Shown here piece by piece: positions 37,159 to 47,015 of a stretch of 64,000 bases of DNA. The translations under genes were made by a program, and so were the position numbers. Within the stretch, counting starts at the first letter, position 1, and each line of letters begins with the position of its first letter. Source of the stretch: Intrasporangium flavum (GTDB lineage Bacteria; Actinomycetota; Actinomycetes; Actinomycetales; Dermatophilaceae); assembly GCF_001956915.1 (NCBI RefSeq), contig NZ_MLJO01000022.1, positions 62,001-126,000 of the forward strand, read 5' to 3'. Under the pieces are notes generated by a model that did not search any database, was not told the DNA's origin, and saw only the letters and a program-made list of their open reading frames with translations.

Positions 37159-37976
37159 CGGTCGCTCCAGACGGGGGCGCGCTTCTCGCGGAAGGCCTGC
37201 ACGCCCTCGGTGGCGTTGGGGCTCGTCAGGCACTCCATGAGGGCGGGCAGCCGCTGGGCCCGCGCGTCGCGGTCGGTGAGGTGGTCGGTGCGGTTGACGA
37301 TCTGCTTGATGGCGCGCAGCGACGTCGGGGCGCAGGCGAGCACGTCGTCGAGCCACCGGTCGACGGCGGCGTCGAGCTCCTCGGGGGCGACGACCTCGTT
37401 GACGAGGCCGAGGTCGCGCATCTCCTCGGCCCGCACGCGGCGTCCGGTGAGCAGGATCGACATGGCGCGCGTGTGCGGGATGCGCCGGACGAGCTTGACG
37501 ATGCCGCCGTCGAGCGGGAGACGCCCGACCCGCGGCTCGGTGAGCCCGAACTGCGCGGTGCTCGACGCGACGACGATGTCGGCACCCAGGACGATCTCCA
37601 TGCCACCGCCGAACGCGTACCCGTTGACCCGCGCGATGACGGGCACGTCGAGGGTGCGGCGCAGGCTGAGGCCGGCGAAGCCGTTCGGGTCGAGGTCGGC
37701 CCAGTAGTCGATGCCGTTCTTGCCGGTGCCGCCGGCCGACATGTCGGCGCCCGTGCAGAAGGCCCGCTCCCCCGCGCCGGTGACGACGACGGCGTGGACG
37801 CCGGGGTCGCGCTCGATCTCGTCCCAGATCTCGGTGCAGCGGCGGCTCGTCGCGTCGTCGACGGCGTTGAGCACGTGCTGGCGGTCGATCGTCACGTACG
37901 CGACGCGTCCGCGCCGCTCGAAGCGCACCTCGTCGACGCGCTCGGACTGCTCCTGCTGGGCTGTCACGGCGCTCAC
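37155..37976 (-). CDS. Enoyl-CoA hydratase/isomerase (crotonase family)
   Basis: A 273-aa crotonase. VTGAGERAFCTGADMS forms the first oxyanion loop, and ARVNGYAFGGGMEIVLGADI the second. FGLTEPRVGRLPLDGGIVKL is in the catalytic region, where crotonases carry acidic residues. GTGA overlap with the CoA-transferase stop fixes the GTG. Members hydrate, isomerise or cleave acyl-CoAs. With the adjacent CoA-transferase it implies that a carboxylic acid is activated to CoA and then hydrated or ring-opened. Confidence 0.88.
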   Translation of the reverse strand: MSAVTAQQEQSERVDEVRFERRGRVAYVTIDRQHVLNAVDDATSRRCTEIWDEIERDPGVHAVVVTGAGERAFCTGADMSAGGTGKNGIDYWADLDPNGFAGLSLRRTLDVPVIARVNGYAFGGGMEIVLGADIVVASSTAQFGLTEPRVGRLPLDGGIVKLVRRIPHTRAMSILLTGRRVRAEEMRDLGLVNEVVAPEELDAAVDRWLDDVLACAPTSLRAIKQIVNRTDHLTDRDARAQRLPALMECLTSPNATEGVQAFREKRAPVWSDR

Positions 37977-39196
37977 CGGATGACCCCGTCGGCGAGCAGC
38001 GCGGCGACGCGTTCCTCGTCGTAGCCGAGCTCGCGGAGCACCTCGGCGTTGTGCTCGCCGAGCATGGGGGCCGGTCGCCGGGCGGCGTTCGGCGTGCCCG
38101 ACAGCCGGATCGGCGCGTCGAGCACGCGCATCGTGCCGCCGTGCGGGTGCTCCATCTCGACGACCATGCCGTTGGCGGCGGTCTGCTCGTCGGCGAGCGC
38201 CTCGACGAGGCTGCGGACCGGCGCGCAGAGGATGTCGACGGCCTCGAGCCGCTCGACCCAGTGCGCCGTCGTGTCGGTGGCGAAACGCTCGCGGAAGAGC
38301 GCCTGCAGCTGCGGCCGGTTCTCGAACTGGCCCTCCAGGGTGTCGAACCCGGGCTTGATCGACCAGTCCTCGTCGAGCTCGAGGGCCTTGCTGATGTCGC
38401 GCAGCGGGTTCTCCTTGAACGCCCCGACCATGCACACCGCACCGTCGCTCGTCGGAAAGACACCCGACAGCGGCATCGCCGCCCAGTTGACCTCGTGCCC
38501 GCGGTTGAGCTGGGTCGAGGCCTCCTGCATCTGCATGTGCAGCATCGAGTCGTACATGTTGACCTGGACCTTCTGGCCCTCGCCGGTGCGGTCGCGGGCG
38601 ATGAGGGCGAGCAGGATGCCCTGGCACAGGTGCATGCCGGTCGTGTAGTCGGCGAGCGTCGTCGGGTAGACGCTGAGCGGCACCGTGTCGTCGGAGCGTC
38701 GCCACATGACGCCCGAGTACGCCTGGGCGATGACGTCCTGGCCACCCTTGTGGGCGTACGGCCCGGTCTCGCCGAAGCCCGTGCCGGAGGCCCAGACGAT
38801 GCTCGGGTTGACCTGCCGGAGGTCCTCGTAGCCGAAGCCCATCCGCTCCATGACGCCGGCGCGGAAGTTGCTGACGACGACGTCGGAGCGCCGGACGAGG
38901 TCGAGGACGACGGTGCGCCCCGCCTCGGTGCGCGTGTCGATCGTGACCGACCGCTTGCCCCGGTTGATCGAGATGAAGATCGGGTTCTCCTGGCCAGCCG
39001 GGTCGGGCAGCGAGTTGCGCGACAGGTCGCCCCAGACGGGCCGCTCGACCTTGATGACCTCGGCCCCGTAGTCGGCGAGCATCTGCGTGCACGACGGGCC
39101 CATGTAGACCTGCGTGAAGTCGAGGACGGTGACGCCCTCGAGGGCCCGCGGCGCCGTGGTGGAGGGGCTGGTGGTGGAGGGGGCTGGCGTCGTCAT
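37973..39196 (-). CDS. CaiB/BaiF family CoA-transferase
   Basis: A 407-aa family III CoA-transferase. VTVLDFTQVYMGPSCTQML, YGAEVIKVERPVWGD, INRGKRSVTIDTRTEAG and VSNFRAGVMERMGFGYEDL are family hallmarks. The catalytic Asp is in TTLADYTTGMHLCQG. It lacks the His/Asp racemase arrangement of the paralogue at 13783-14958. Moves CoA from one acyl-CoA to a free acid; donor and acceptor are unknown. ATGA overlap with the FAD oxidoreductase gene. Confidence 0.9.
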   Translation of the reverse strand: MTTPAPSTTSPSTTAPRALEGVTVLDFTQVYMGPSCTQMLADYGAEVIKVERPVWGDLSRNSLPDPAGQENPIFISINRGKRSVTIDTRTEAGRTVVLDLVRRSDVVVSNFRAGVMERMGFGYEDLRQVNPSIVWASGTGFGETGPYAHKGGQDVIAQAYSGVMWRRSDDTVPLSVYPTTLADYTTGMHLCQGILLALIARDRTGEGQKVQVNMYDSMLHMQMQEASTQLNRGHEVNWAAMPLSGVFPTSDGAVCMVGAFKENPLRDISKALELDEDWSIKPGFDTLEGQFENRPQLQALFRERFATDTTAHWVERLEAVDILCAPVRSLVEALADEQTAANGMVVEMEHPHGGTMRVLDAPIRLSGTPNAARRPAPMLGEHNAEVLRELGYDEERVAALLADGVIR

Positions 39197-40590
39197 CGCT
39201 GGTTCTCCTGCTGATCCTTGATGTCGTTCTCGGTCGTCGCGTCGATGGTCGCGTTGGGCGCCGGACGGTCGCCCGGGTCGGCCCCCTGGTCGCGCATGCG
39301 CAGCTGGATCTCGTCGACCGGCACGTCACGCACGGGCAGGGCCTTCTCGACGGCGAGCGCCGCCGCGATCCCCGCCGCCTGTCCCTGGGCCATGCACGGC
39401 GGGATCTCGCGGGACATCCGCTGGGCCTCCGGCGTCGCCGAGTAGTGTCGCCCCGCGACGATGAGCTGGTCCACCCCGACGGGCAGCAGCGAGCGGTACG
39501 GCGTGTAGTAGTCGCGGCCGCGCGCCACCGAGTCGGCGAAGTGCCGGCGGCTCACGACGTCCTCCTTCGTCACGACGTACTCGCCCTGCAGGAGGCGGGT
39601 CTGGCGCACGCCCATCTGCTGGGCGACGTCGAGCACGTAGGCGTTCTCGAAGCCGGGCAGGGTGGCCTTGATCTCGGGCAGGGCCGCCGCGATGCGGTCG
39701 CGGGCGGCGAACTCGGCGTTGGTCAGCGACTCGGGGTCGGAGCCGTCGAAGCCGGTCATGTGCGGGGTGTTGCACCAGACGACGCCGGGCAGCGGCGTCT
39801 TGAGCCACCACAGCTCCCACGCACCCCCGAGCAGCCGCTTGATCCGGCGGTTGACGGCCCGCGCCTCCTTCGGGTGCTCCTGCTCGAAGCGCTCCGCCGC
39901 GTCGGTGTCGACGCCGCCGAGGCGGAAGACGAGGGTGACGAGGTAGGAGTCGTGGGCGAACGGCGCACCCGCCCGGGACGCGACGTCGATGTCACCGGTG
40001 GTGTCGATGACGACGTCGCCCAGGATCGCCTGCGGGCCCTGCTTCGTCTCGACGACGACGCCCTTGAGCACGCCGTCGTCGACGATCGGCCGCGAGAACC
40101 AGCTGTGCATCCGCAGGTGCACGCCCGACTCGCGGACGAGGTCGACCGACGTCGCCTTCCACGCGTCGGGGTCGAAGGCGACGGCGTAGCAGATCGGCTT
40201 GGGGTTGGTGTGCGAGTGGAAGTTGAAGGTGCCCCAGCGGCCCCACTTGTTCCACAGCTCCTGGGAGGTGGCGCGCTCCTCGACGGGCGGGTACACCGCG
40301 AGCTTCGTGCGCGCCATCCGCTCGACGTACTCGTCGACGATGCCGGTCACGGTGATCTCGTCGCCGTTGACCATGTCGTCGAGGACGAGCACCATGCCGC
40401 CGGAGGCGAGCCCGCCGAGGGCCGAGTAGCGCTCGACGAGGGTGACGTCGACGCCGCTGCGCGCGGCCGACACGGCGGCACTGACGCCGGCGGGCCCTCC
40501 CCCGACGACGACGACGTCGCTGCGGCGCACGACCGGAGCCGTCACCTCGTCGGAGCTGATCGCGAGCTGGGACTGCTGGTGGGTGTTCAT
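39193..40590 (-). CDS. FAD-dependent oxidoreductase (FAD_oxidored type)
   Basis: A 465-aa flavoprotein. VVVVGGGPAGVSAAVSAARSG is the dinucleotide site near residue 26, and VTLVERYSALGGLASGGMV is the second strand. GDVVIDTTGDIDVASRAGAP and DQLIVAGRHYSATPEAQRMS, with PPCMAQGQAAGIAAALAV near the end, match the FAD-dependent oxidoreductase family that also includes fumarate-reductase-like and tricarballylate-type enzymes. Probably oxidises the imported acid before or after CoA activation. It lies 9 bp after the MFS gene. Confidence 0.85.
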   Translation of the reverse strand: MNTHQQSQLAISSDEVTAPVVRRSDVVVVGGGPAGVSAAVSAARSGVDVTLVERYSALGGLASGGMVLVLDDMVNGDEITVTGIVDEYVERMARTKLAVYPPVEERATSQELWNKWGRWGTFNFHSHTNPKPICYAVAFDPDAWKATSVDLVRESGVHLRMHSWFSRPIVDDGVLKGVVVETKQGPQAILGDVVIDTTGDIDVASRAGAPFAHDSYLVTLVFRLGGVDTDAAERFEQEHPKEARAVNRRIKRLLGGAWELWWLKTPLPGVVWCNTPHMTGFDGSDPESLTNAEFAARDRIAAALPEIKATLPGFENAYVLDVAQQMGVRQTRLLQGEYVVTKEDVVSRRHFADSVARGRDYYTPYRSLLPVGVDQLIVAGRHYSATPEAQRMSREIPPCMAQGQAAGIAAALAVEKALPVRDVPVDEIQLRMRDQGADPGDRPAPNATIDATTENDIKDQQENQR

Positions 40591-40599
40591 GGTGCGGAC

Positions 40600-41904
40600 T
40601 CACTCTCCGGCGAAGAGGCCGCTGCGGCGGCGGGCGGCGACGTACAGGGCGACGCTGATGACCGACAGCGCGGCGGTGTAGGCCGGGAAGACCCAGGCCA
40701 GGTCGTGGCTCTGGAGCCACACGAGCAGGTAGGAGGCCGTGCCGCCGAAGAGGGCGACGGCGACGCCGTAGCCGACGCCGGTGCCGGTGGCCCGGCAGAA
40801 CTTCGGCATGAGTGACGCGGACACGACGTTGTAGAGCGTCATGTTGGCGACGAGGACGATGCCGCCGCCGAGGACCACGAGGGCGAAGGTGCCCATGCCG
40901 GGCCCGGTGTAGAGCAGCATGAGGAAGACCGCCGGCACCGAGGCGAGACGGGTCACGACGAAGGCCCGCGAGAGCGTCACCCGGTCGGCGACGCGTCCGG
41001 TGACGATCGATCCGGCGAGGAGGATGACGCCGAGCAGCGTCGTCACGCCGAACACCTCGGTCGGGTTCTCCTTGAAGGTGGTCCGGGCCAGGGTCGGCAG
41101 GCCGACGTTCCACGCGTAGTTGAAGGCCTGGGCGCTGCCGACGACGAAGACGATGGCGAGCAGGCCGAGCCAGTGCTTGCGCACGCCCCTCCACGTGCCG
41201 CCCGTCGTCTCGCTGCGCTCCTCCTCGTGGAGGGTCTCCGGCAGGGCGCGTCGCAGGTAGAGCACGAAGAAGCTGAGGGCAGCGCCGAAGAGCAGCGGCA
41301 CGCGCCAGCCCCACGTCGCCATGGCGTCGCCGCCGATGGCGTAGCTCGTGGCGAAGCTGACGAGCGAGGCGAGCAGGATGCCGAGGTTGACGAAGAAGCT
41401 GATGTAGCCGGCGGCCCGGCCCTCGTGGCCCTTCGGCATGACCTCGACGGCGAAGGCGGTCGACAGGGGCGCCTCGACGCCGGTCGACAGGCCCTGCAGG
41501 AGGCGGCAGACGAGCAGGAGCACCCCGGCCCAGACGCCGATGGAGTCGTAGGTGGGCAGCAGCCCGATGACGAGCGTCGTCACGGCCATGGTGCCGACCG
41601 ACCAGAGCATGACGCTGCGCCGGCCGATCCGGTCGGCGACGGTGCCGAACAGCGCGCCGCCGAGAGGGCGGACGAAGAAGCCGACGGCGAAGACCGCGAG
41701 GGCGTCGAGCGTCGCCGAGACGGGGTCGGTCTTGGCGAAGAACAGCGGACCGATGAACGTGGCCAGCAGGCCGAAGATCATCCAGTCGTACCACTCGAGG
41801 GTGTTGCCGAGCCCGAGGCCGAGCATGGCCCGGCGGGTCGAGCGGGGGCGGTCGTCCGAGGACTCGGGGGGCGTGGCGGTGGTCGCTTTCGGGGTAGCGG
41901 TCAT
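40600..41904 (-). CDS. MFS transporter, metabolite:H+ symporter (MHS) type
   Basis: A 434-aa protein with 12 predicted membrane segments. GNTLEWYDWMIFGLLATFIG is the MHS start, seen in the ShiA/KgtP/ProP group for organic acids and osmolytes. RPLGGALFGTVADRIGRRSV is the loop 2-3 signature, and RLLQGLSTGVEAPLS follows. GGAGAG lies 7 nt before the ATG. Position at the head of the catabolic operon indicates uptake of its substrate, probably a small organic acid or betaine-like solute. Confidence 0.88.
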   Translation of the reverse strand: MTATPKATTATPPESSDDRPRSTRRAMLGLGLGNTLEWYDWMIFGLLATFIGPLFFAKTDPVSATLDALAVFAVGFFVRPLGGALFGTVADRIGRRSVMLWSVGTMAVTTLVIGLLPTYDSIGVWAGVLLLVCRLLQGLSTGVEAPLSTAFAVEVMPKGHEGRAAGYISFFVNLGILLASLVSFATSYAIGGDAMATWGWRVPLLFGAALSFFVLYLRRALPETLHEEERSETTGGTWRGVRKHWLGLLAIVFVVGSAQAFNYAWNVGLPTLARTTFKENPTEVFGVTTLLGVILLAGSIVTGRVADRVTLSRAFVVTRLASVPAVFLMLLYTGPGMGTFALVVLGGGIVLVANMTLYNVVSASLMPKFCRATGTGVGYGVAVALFGGTASYLLVWLQSHDLAWVFPAYTAALSVISVALYVAARRRSGLFAGE

Positions 41905-42030
41905 GGCGAACTCTCCGGTTCGTGACGGGAGGCGCGTTTTCGGGCGCACTCGAGGGAACCCGTGGCGCAGGGGCGTCCGGGACCTGTGGGGATGGGGAGG
42001 GTCGGCGGCGGGAGGCGGCCCGGTCGGCCC

Positions 42031-42058
42031 GTTCAGGCCTGTTCAGGCCTGTTCAGGA
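42031..42058. repeat. 10-bp tandem repeat upstream of the MFS gene
   Basis: GTTCAGGCCT at 42031 and 42041 and a third partial copy at 42051 (GTTCAGGA), exactly 10 bp apart, in the 168 bp between the XRE-cupin stop and the MFS start. The helical spacing suits cooperative regulator binding; the AGGCCT core is itself palindromic. Inferred operator. Confidence 0.6.
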
Positions 42059-42072
42059 CCGGGCGGTGGGAC

Positions 42073-42687
42073 CTACCAGGTGGGCGGGGTGCTCACCCAG
42101 ACGGCGGTGCACTCCTGCGTGTCCGACGGGTTGGCGTACCAGTGGGGGATGGTGGAGCTGTAGCGGATCGAGTCGCCGGCCTCGAGCCGGTGACGCACTC
42201 CGTCGAGGTAGACGTCCTTGGTGCCCGACAGGACGATGCCGAACTCCTCGCCGTGGTGGGTGTACGGCGTGGCACTCGTGTCGTATCCGGGTGGCGTGAC
42301 CACCCAGTTGGCCTCGAGGGCACCGTTGAGGTCGGGGGTCAGCAGCTCGTAGACGCCGCCGTCATCGGTGGCCAGACCGTGACTGTCGAGACGGCGACGC
42401 TGGTCCTTGCGGACGACGACGTTCTCCGTCTCGGTCGGCTGGAGCAGCTGTCCCACGGGCAGCTGCAGCCCGTGTGCCAGCTGGACCAGGGTGGCGAAGG
42501 AGGGGTTGCCGTGACCGCGCTCGATCTGGCTGATGAGCCCGGCACTCACCCCGGCGTTCTGGGCGAGCCGCTCCGTGGTCAGCGACCGTTCCTTGCGCAG
42601 GGAACGGACCCGGGCCCCGAAGTCGGCCAGCATGGCCTCCATCGGGACGCCGTCGGTACCGGCGGTGCCGGCGGTCTCGCTGCTCAC
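42073..42687 (-). CDS. XRE-family regulator with C-terminal cupin sensor
   Basis: A 204-aa regulator. The N-terminal helix-turn-helix is LADFGARVRSLRKERSLTTE to RLAQNAGVSAGLISQIERGHG (about 20-75). The C-terminal cupin (about 120-200) has YTHHGEEFGIVLSGTKDVYL and DSIRYSSTIPHWYANPSD with metal-type His/Glu positions. Such XRE-cupin proteins sense small metabolites and control adjacent catabolic operons. The GTG at 42687 has AAGGAG 8 nt upstream. It is on the same strand as, and directly before, the catabolic operon. Confidence 0.9.
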   Translation of the reverse strand: MSSETAGTAGTDGVPMEAMLADFGARVRSLRKERSLTTERLAQNAGVSAGLISQIERGHGNPSFATLVQLAHGLQLPVGQLLQPTETENVVVRKDQRRRLDSHGLATDDGGVYELLTPDLNGALEANWVVTPPGYDTSATPYTHHGEEFGIVLSGTKDVYLDGVRHRLEAGDSIRYSSTIPHWYANPSDTQECTAVWVSTPPTW

Positions 42688-42716
42688 GGAAAACTCCTTC
42701 GTTCTACGTGCCCCCA

Positions 42717-42744
42717 AGCATACGAACCGTCTTCACTATGTCAA
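42717..42744 (-). promoter_or_regulatory. Near-consensus sigma-70 promoter of the XRE-cupin regulator
   Basis: On the minus strand TTGACA (42744-42739) and TATGCT (42722-42717) are separated by 16 nt. It is the best -35/-10 match noticed in the window, about 30 nt upstream of the regulator start. Confidence 0.75.
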
Positions 42745-42746
42745 TG

Positions 42747-42770
42747 GTTTCTTTAGCAGAATGAAGAAAC
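42747..42770. promoter_or_regulatory. Inverted repeat upstream of the XRE-cupin promoter
   Basis: GTTTCTT (42747-42753) and AAGAAAC (42764-42770) with a 10-nt spacer, immediately upstream of the -35 box; a wider GAACC/GGTTC pair (42724 and 42772) surrounds it. The AT-rich setting stands out. Candidate autoregulatory site. Confidence 0.55.
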
Positions 42771-42790
42771 AGGTTCGGCGCGGTGACGCG

Positions 42791-44578
42791 TCAGGCGCCG
42801 AGGAGCGTCCGGACGCGGTCGGCACCGACGGCCAGCAGCAGCGTCGGCAGGCGCGGGCCGGTGTCCGTGGACACGAGCAGGCGGTAGACGAGGACGAAGA
42901 AGGCGCGCTGGGCCGCGGACAGCTCGGGGTCCTTGACCTTGGCCTCGGGGTCGATGCCGCGCTGGATCTTCGGCACGGCGTACACGAGGTGGGTCAGGCC
43001 GTCGACCGACCAGTGCGCATCGAGGCCCTCGAGCAGCAGCCGCAGCGACTCGCGCTGCTCGTCGTCGAGGCCGGCGAGCAGGTCGGCGTCGGGCACCTCG
43101 CGCACGACGGTGCGGTCCTCGGCGGGCACGTAGCCGAGCATCCAGCGCTCGGCACAGTCGAGGCGCGGGCGCAGGTCGTCGGTGGAGCCGACCGGGTTGT
43201 CCGGGTCGAGCTCGGACAGGATGCGCACCGCCTGGGCCTCGTCGCCCTGCGTGATGTCGATGACCGAGGCGATGGTGCGGAACGGCATCGGCCGGGGCGT
43301 GGCGGGCAGCACGCCCGACGCCGTCGACGTGGCGCGCAGGTGGGCGGCGAGGTCGCCCGGCTGGGCGTCGCCGCCGGCGACCTTGCGGTTCAAGGCGTCC
43401 CACTCGTCGTAGAGACGCTGCAGCTCGGGTCCGAACGCGACGTCGAAGCTCTGGTTCGGGCGGCGTCGGGCGTAGAGCCAGCGCAGCACCGACGGCTCCA
43501 TGACCTCGAGGGCGTCGTTCGGGATCGGCACGCCGCCCTTGGACGAGCTCATCTTGGCCATGCCGGCGATGCCGACGAAGGCGTACATCGGGCCGATCGG
43601 GCGCTCCCAGCCGAAGACCGGCGCGAGGTCCTTGCCGACGACGAAGCTGCTGCCGGGGCTCTGGTGGTCGACGCCGGAGGGCTCGAAGAGCACGCCCTCG
43701 TAGCCCCAGCGCATCGGCCAGTCGACCTTCCAGACGAGCTTGCCGTCGGTGAAGGTGTCGAGGTTGACCGTCTCCTGGTGGCCGCACTTCGTGCACGTGT
43801 ACGCGAGGTCGTGCGAGTCGTCGTCGTAGGCCGTGACGGTCGTGAAGTCGGTGTGGCAGACGCTGCAGTACGGCTTGAACGGGAAGTAGCCCGCGGTGCC
43901 CTCGCTGCCGTCGTCCTCGCCCGCCGCGCCGGAGCCACGCTCGGCCTCGGTGGCGGCGGCCGCCTGCTCCTCGGTGAGCTTCGCGACCTTGGGGTCGTGG
44001 CGCTTGCCCTTGCCCGACGCCTTCTGGCGCGCGTCGGCCTCGGCCTCGAGGGTGCGGTACTGGTCGAGCACCTTGTCGATGGCGGTCCGCTCGCGCATCG
44101 CGAGGAGCACCTGGTCGCGGTAGGCGCCGGCGCGGTACTGCTCGGTCTGGCTGATCTGGCGCACCTCGATGCCGGTGGCCGCCATGGCCTCGAGCAGCGG
44201 GGCCTTGAAGTGGTCGGCCCACGTGGCGTGCGGCGACCCGGCCGGGGCAGGGACCGACGTCAGGGGCATGCCGATGTACTGCTCCCACGACTCGTCGACG
44301 CCCTCGAGCCGCTTGGGCACGCGGCGGAACCGGTCGAAGTCGTCCCAGGACAGGATGTGCTCGCAGGGGATGCCACGCCGCTTGATCTCGTCGGCGACGA
44401 GGTGCGGCGTGATGAGCTCGCGGAAGTTGCCGAGGTGGATCGGGCCCGAGGGGCTGATGCCCGACGCGCAGACGATCGTCTCGATGCCGCGGTGCTTCGC
44501 TTCGGCGATGACGTCGTCGGCCAGACGCGTCACCCAGTCGAGCGGCTCGGGAACGGCGGAGGCAGCCGTGTCACTCAT
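42791..44578 (-). CDS. lysS: Lysyl-tRNA synthetase, class I
   Basis: Charges tRNA-Lys with lysine. The 595-aa protein has the class I HIGH motif SGPIHLGNFRELITPH (about 44-60) and KMSSSKGG (about 342), so it is the archaeal-type enzyme and not the class II LysRS of most bacteria. Paired CSVC and CTKC motifs (about 240-270) probably bind zinc. A Lys/Glu/Gly-rich stretch (about 185-230) looks like an insertion compared with shorter homologues. ATG at 44578 fits. It lies 47 bp downstream of purA, but these genes need not be co-regulated. Confidence 0.93.
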   Translation of the reverse strand: MSDTAASAVPEPLDWVTRLADDVIAEAKHRGIETIVCASGISPSGPIHLGNFRELITPHLVADEIKRRGIPCEHILSWDDFDRFRRVPKRLEGVDESWEQYIGMPLTSVPAPAGSPHATWADHFKAPLLEAMAATGIEVRQISQTEQYRAGAYRDQVLLAMRERTAIDKVLDQYRTLEAEADARQKASGKGKRHDPKVAKLTEEQAAAATEAERGSGAAGEDDGSEGTAGYFPFKPYCSVCHTDFTTVTAYDDDSHDLAYTCTKCGHQETVNLDTFTDGKLVWKVDWPMRWGYEGVLFEPSGVDHQSPGSSFVVGKDLAPVFGWERPIGPMYAFVGIAGMAKMSSSKGGVPIPNDALEVMEPSVLRWLYARRRPNQSFDVAFGPELQRLYDEWDALNRKVAGGDAQPGDLAAHLRATSTASGVLPATPRPMPFRTIASVIDITQGDEAQAVRILSELDPDNPVGSTDDLRPRLDCAERWMLGYVPAEDRTVVREVPDADLLAGLDDEQRESLRLLLEGLDAHWSVDGLTHLVYAVPKIQRGIDPEAKVKDPELSAAQRAFFVLVYRLLVSTDTGPRLPTLLLAVGADRVRTLLGA

Positions 44579-44624
44579 GGAAGTCCTTCGGGTTCAAGCA
44601 GGTTCGTGCAGATTCAGGGTGCCG

Positions 44625-45974
<1,350 letters not shown>

Positions 45975-46063
45975 TTATCGGTTGGTGACGCCTGCCCCGG
46001 ACGCCGTCCGCTCGGGAGCAGCCGACAGGGTCCCGCCGCGTGGTCCCCGGGACTCCGCGTGCG

Positions 46064-46126
46064 CTCTGCGTTGCTCCACGTGGTGAGCCACCCGTCTGGT
46101 GGCTCGTCCTGCGGAGCAACGCAGAG
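46064..46126. repeat. 63-nt compound palindrome (nested stem-loops)
   Basis: Perfect 14-bp outer arms CTCTGCGTTGCTCC / GGAGCAACGCAGAG enclose 7-nt spacers on each side and a perfect 8-bp inner stem GAGCCACC(CGTCT)GGTGGCTC. It lies between purA and the MerR gene. The symmetric nested form is unlike the simple terminators elsewhere in the window. Confidence 0.85.
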
Positions 46127-46144
46127 GGCGGACGCGGTGACCGC

Positions 46145-46975
46145 TCAGGCGACGGGTTGCTGCAGCTCGATGACCCAGTGGTCGGGGCCGTCCTCGCCGG
46201 ACGCGTGGTAGACCTCGCGGCACGGCCCGGCGAAGCTGAGCCCGCGCGCCTCGACCTCGCGCGAGAGCGTCTGCCAGGCCTCGCCGATGTCGCTGAGCGG
46301 CCCGCGCAGCGTCGTGACGAGGGCGCGGGGTTCGGCCGACAGCTCGGCCAGCTCGAGGCCGGCCGCGGCAGCCGCGTCGGCACCCACGTCGGGGCCGACG
46401 GGGTAGGCCGCGGCGGCGACCATCGCCTCGCCGTCCATCGTGTAGTGGCCGATCGAGGGCCCGGTGGGCTCGAGGCGGGCTGCGTGGACGGCGTGGTCGA
46501 CCCGCCCGAACAGGGGGCCGACGACCTCGCCGACCTGCTGTCCGTCGGACACGCGTCCGGACAGCTGGACGACGCGGACCGCGGGCAGCGCCTGCTCGGT
46601 GTAGGCGTCGAGGACGACTGACGGTGACATGGCGTTCTCCTTCTCGATCATCCGGAGACGGTGCTCGACCTGCTCCAACCGCGCGCGGTCGGCGTCGATC
46701 TGCGCGGCGAGCTCGGCCCGACGCAGCCGCAGCATGCCGCGCAGCTGTTCGACGGGCACGTCGTCGCCGAGCAGCCGCCCGCAGTCCTCGAGGGTGAACC
46801 CGAGGTCCTTGAGCGCGACGAGCCGGTTGGCCCGGTCGAGCTGCGCGGCCGAGTAGGACCGGTAGCCGGACGCCGGGTCGACGCGGGCGGGCCGGAGCAG
46901 GCCGAGGGCGTCGTAGTGGCGCAGCATGCGCACCGACACCCCGGCGAGCCGGGCGAAGTCTCCGATACTCAACAT
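46145..46975 (-). CDS. MerR-family regulator with GyrI-like effector domain
   Basis: A 276-aa BmrR-like activator. The N-terminal winged helix MLSIGDFARLAGVSVRMLRH, YDALGLLRPARVD, SGYRSYSAAQLDRANRL is MerR. A coiled linker (about 85-115) follows, then a GyrI-like/effector-binding domain (about 120-276) with VVQLSGRV, HYTMDGEAMVAAAAYPVG and HWVIELQQP. Such regulators respond to hydrophobic cations or drugs and activate an adjacent exporter, but none is present here. A matching MerR-type operator lies upstream. Confidence 0.88.
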   Translation of the reverse strand: MLSIGDFARLAGVSVRMLRHYDALGLLRPARVDPASGYRSYSAAQLDRANRLVALKDLGFTLEDCGRLLGDDVPVEQLRGMLRLRRAELAAQIDADRARLEQVEHRLRMIEKENAMSPSVVLDAYTEQALPAVRVVQLSGRVSDGQQVGEVVGPLFGRVDHAVHAARLEPTGPSIGHYTMDGEAMVAAAAYPVGPDVGADAAAAAGLELAELSAEPRALVTTLRGPLSDIGEAWQTLSREVEARGLSFAGPCREVYHASGEDGPDHWVIELQQPVA

Positions 46976-46994
46976 GGTCCCCCCAGCCGACCGT

Positions 46995-47015
46995 CTGACA
47001 CCGTGTCAGGGTCAA
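46995..47015 (-). promoter_or_regulatory. MerR-type promoter with palindrome in the spacer
   Basis: On the minus strand TTGACC (47015-47010) is followed by the 15-bp palindrome CTGACAC-G-GTGTCAG (47009-46995). MerR-family activators bind exactly such a palindrome between -35 and -10 and unwind a long spacer. The -10 box is not clear; the ATG at 46975 has GGGGGGA upstream. Confidence 0.6.
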
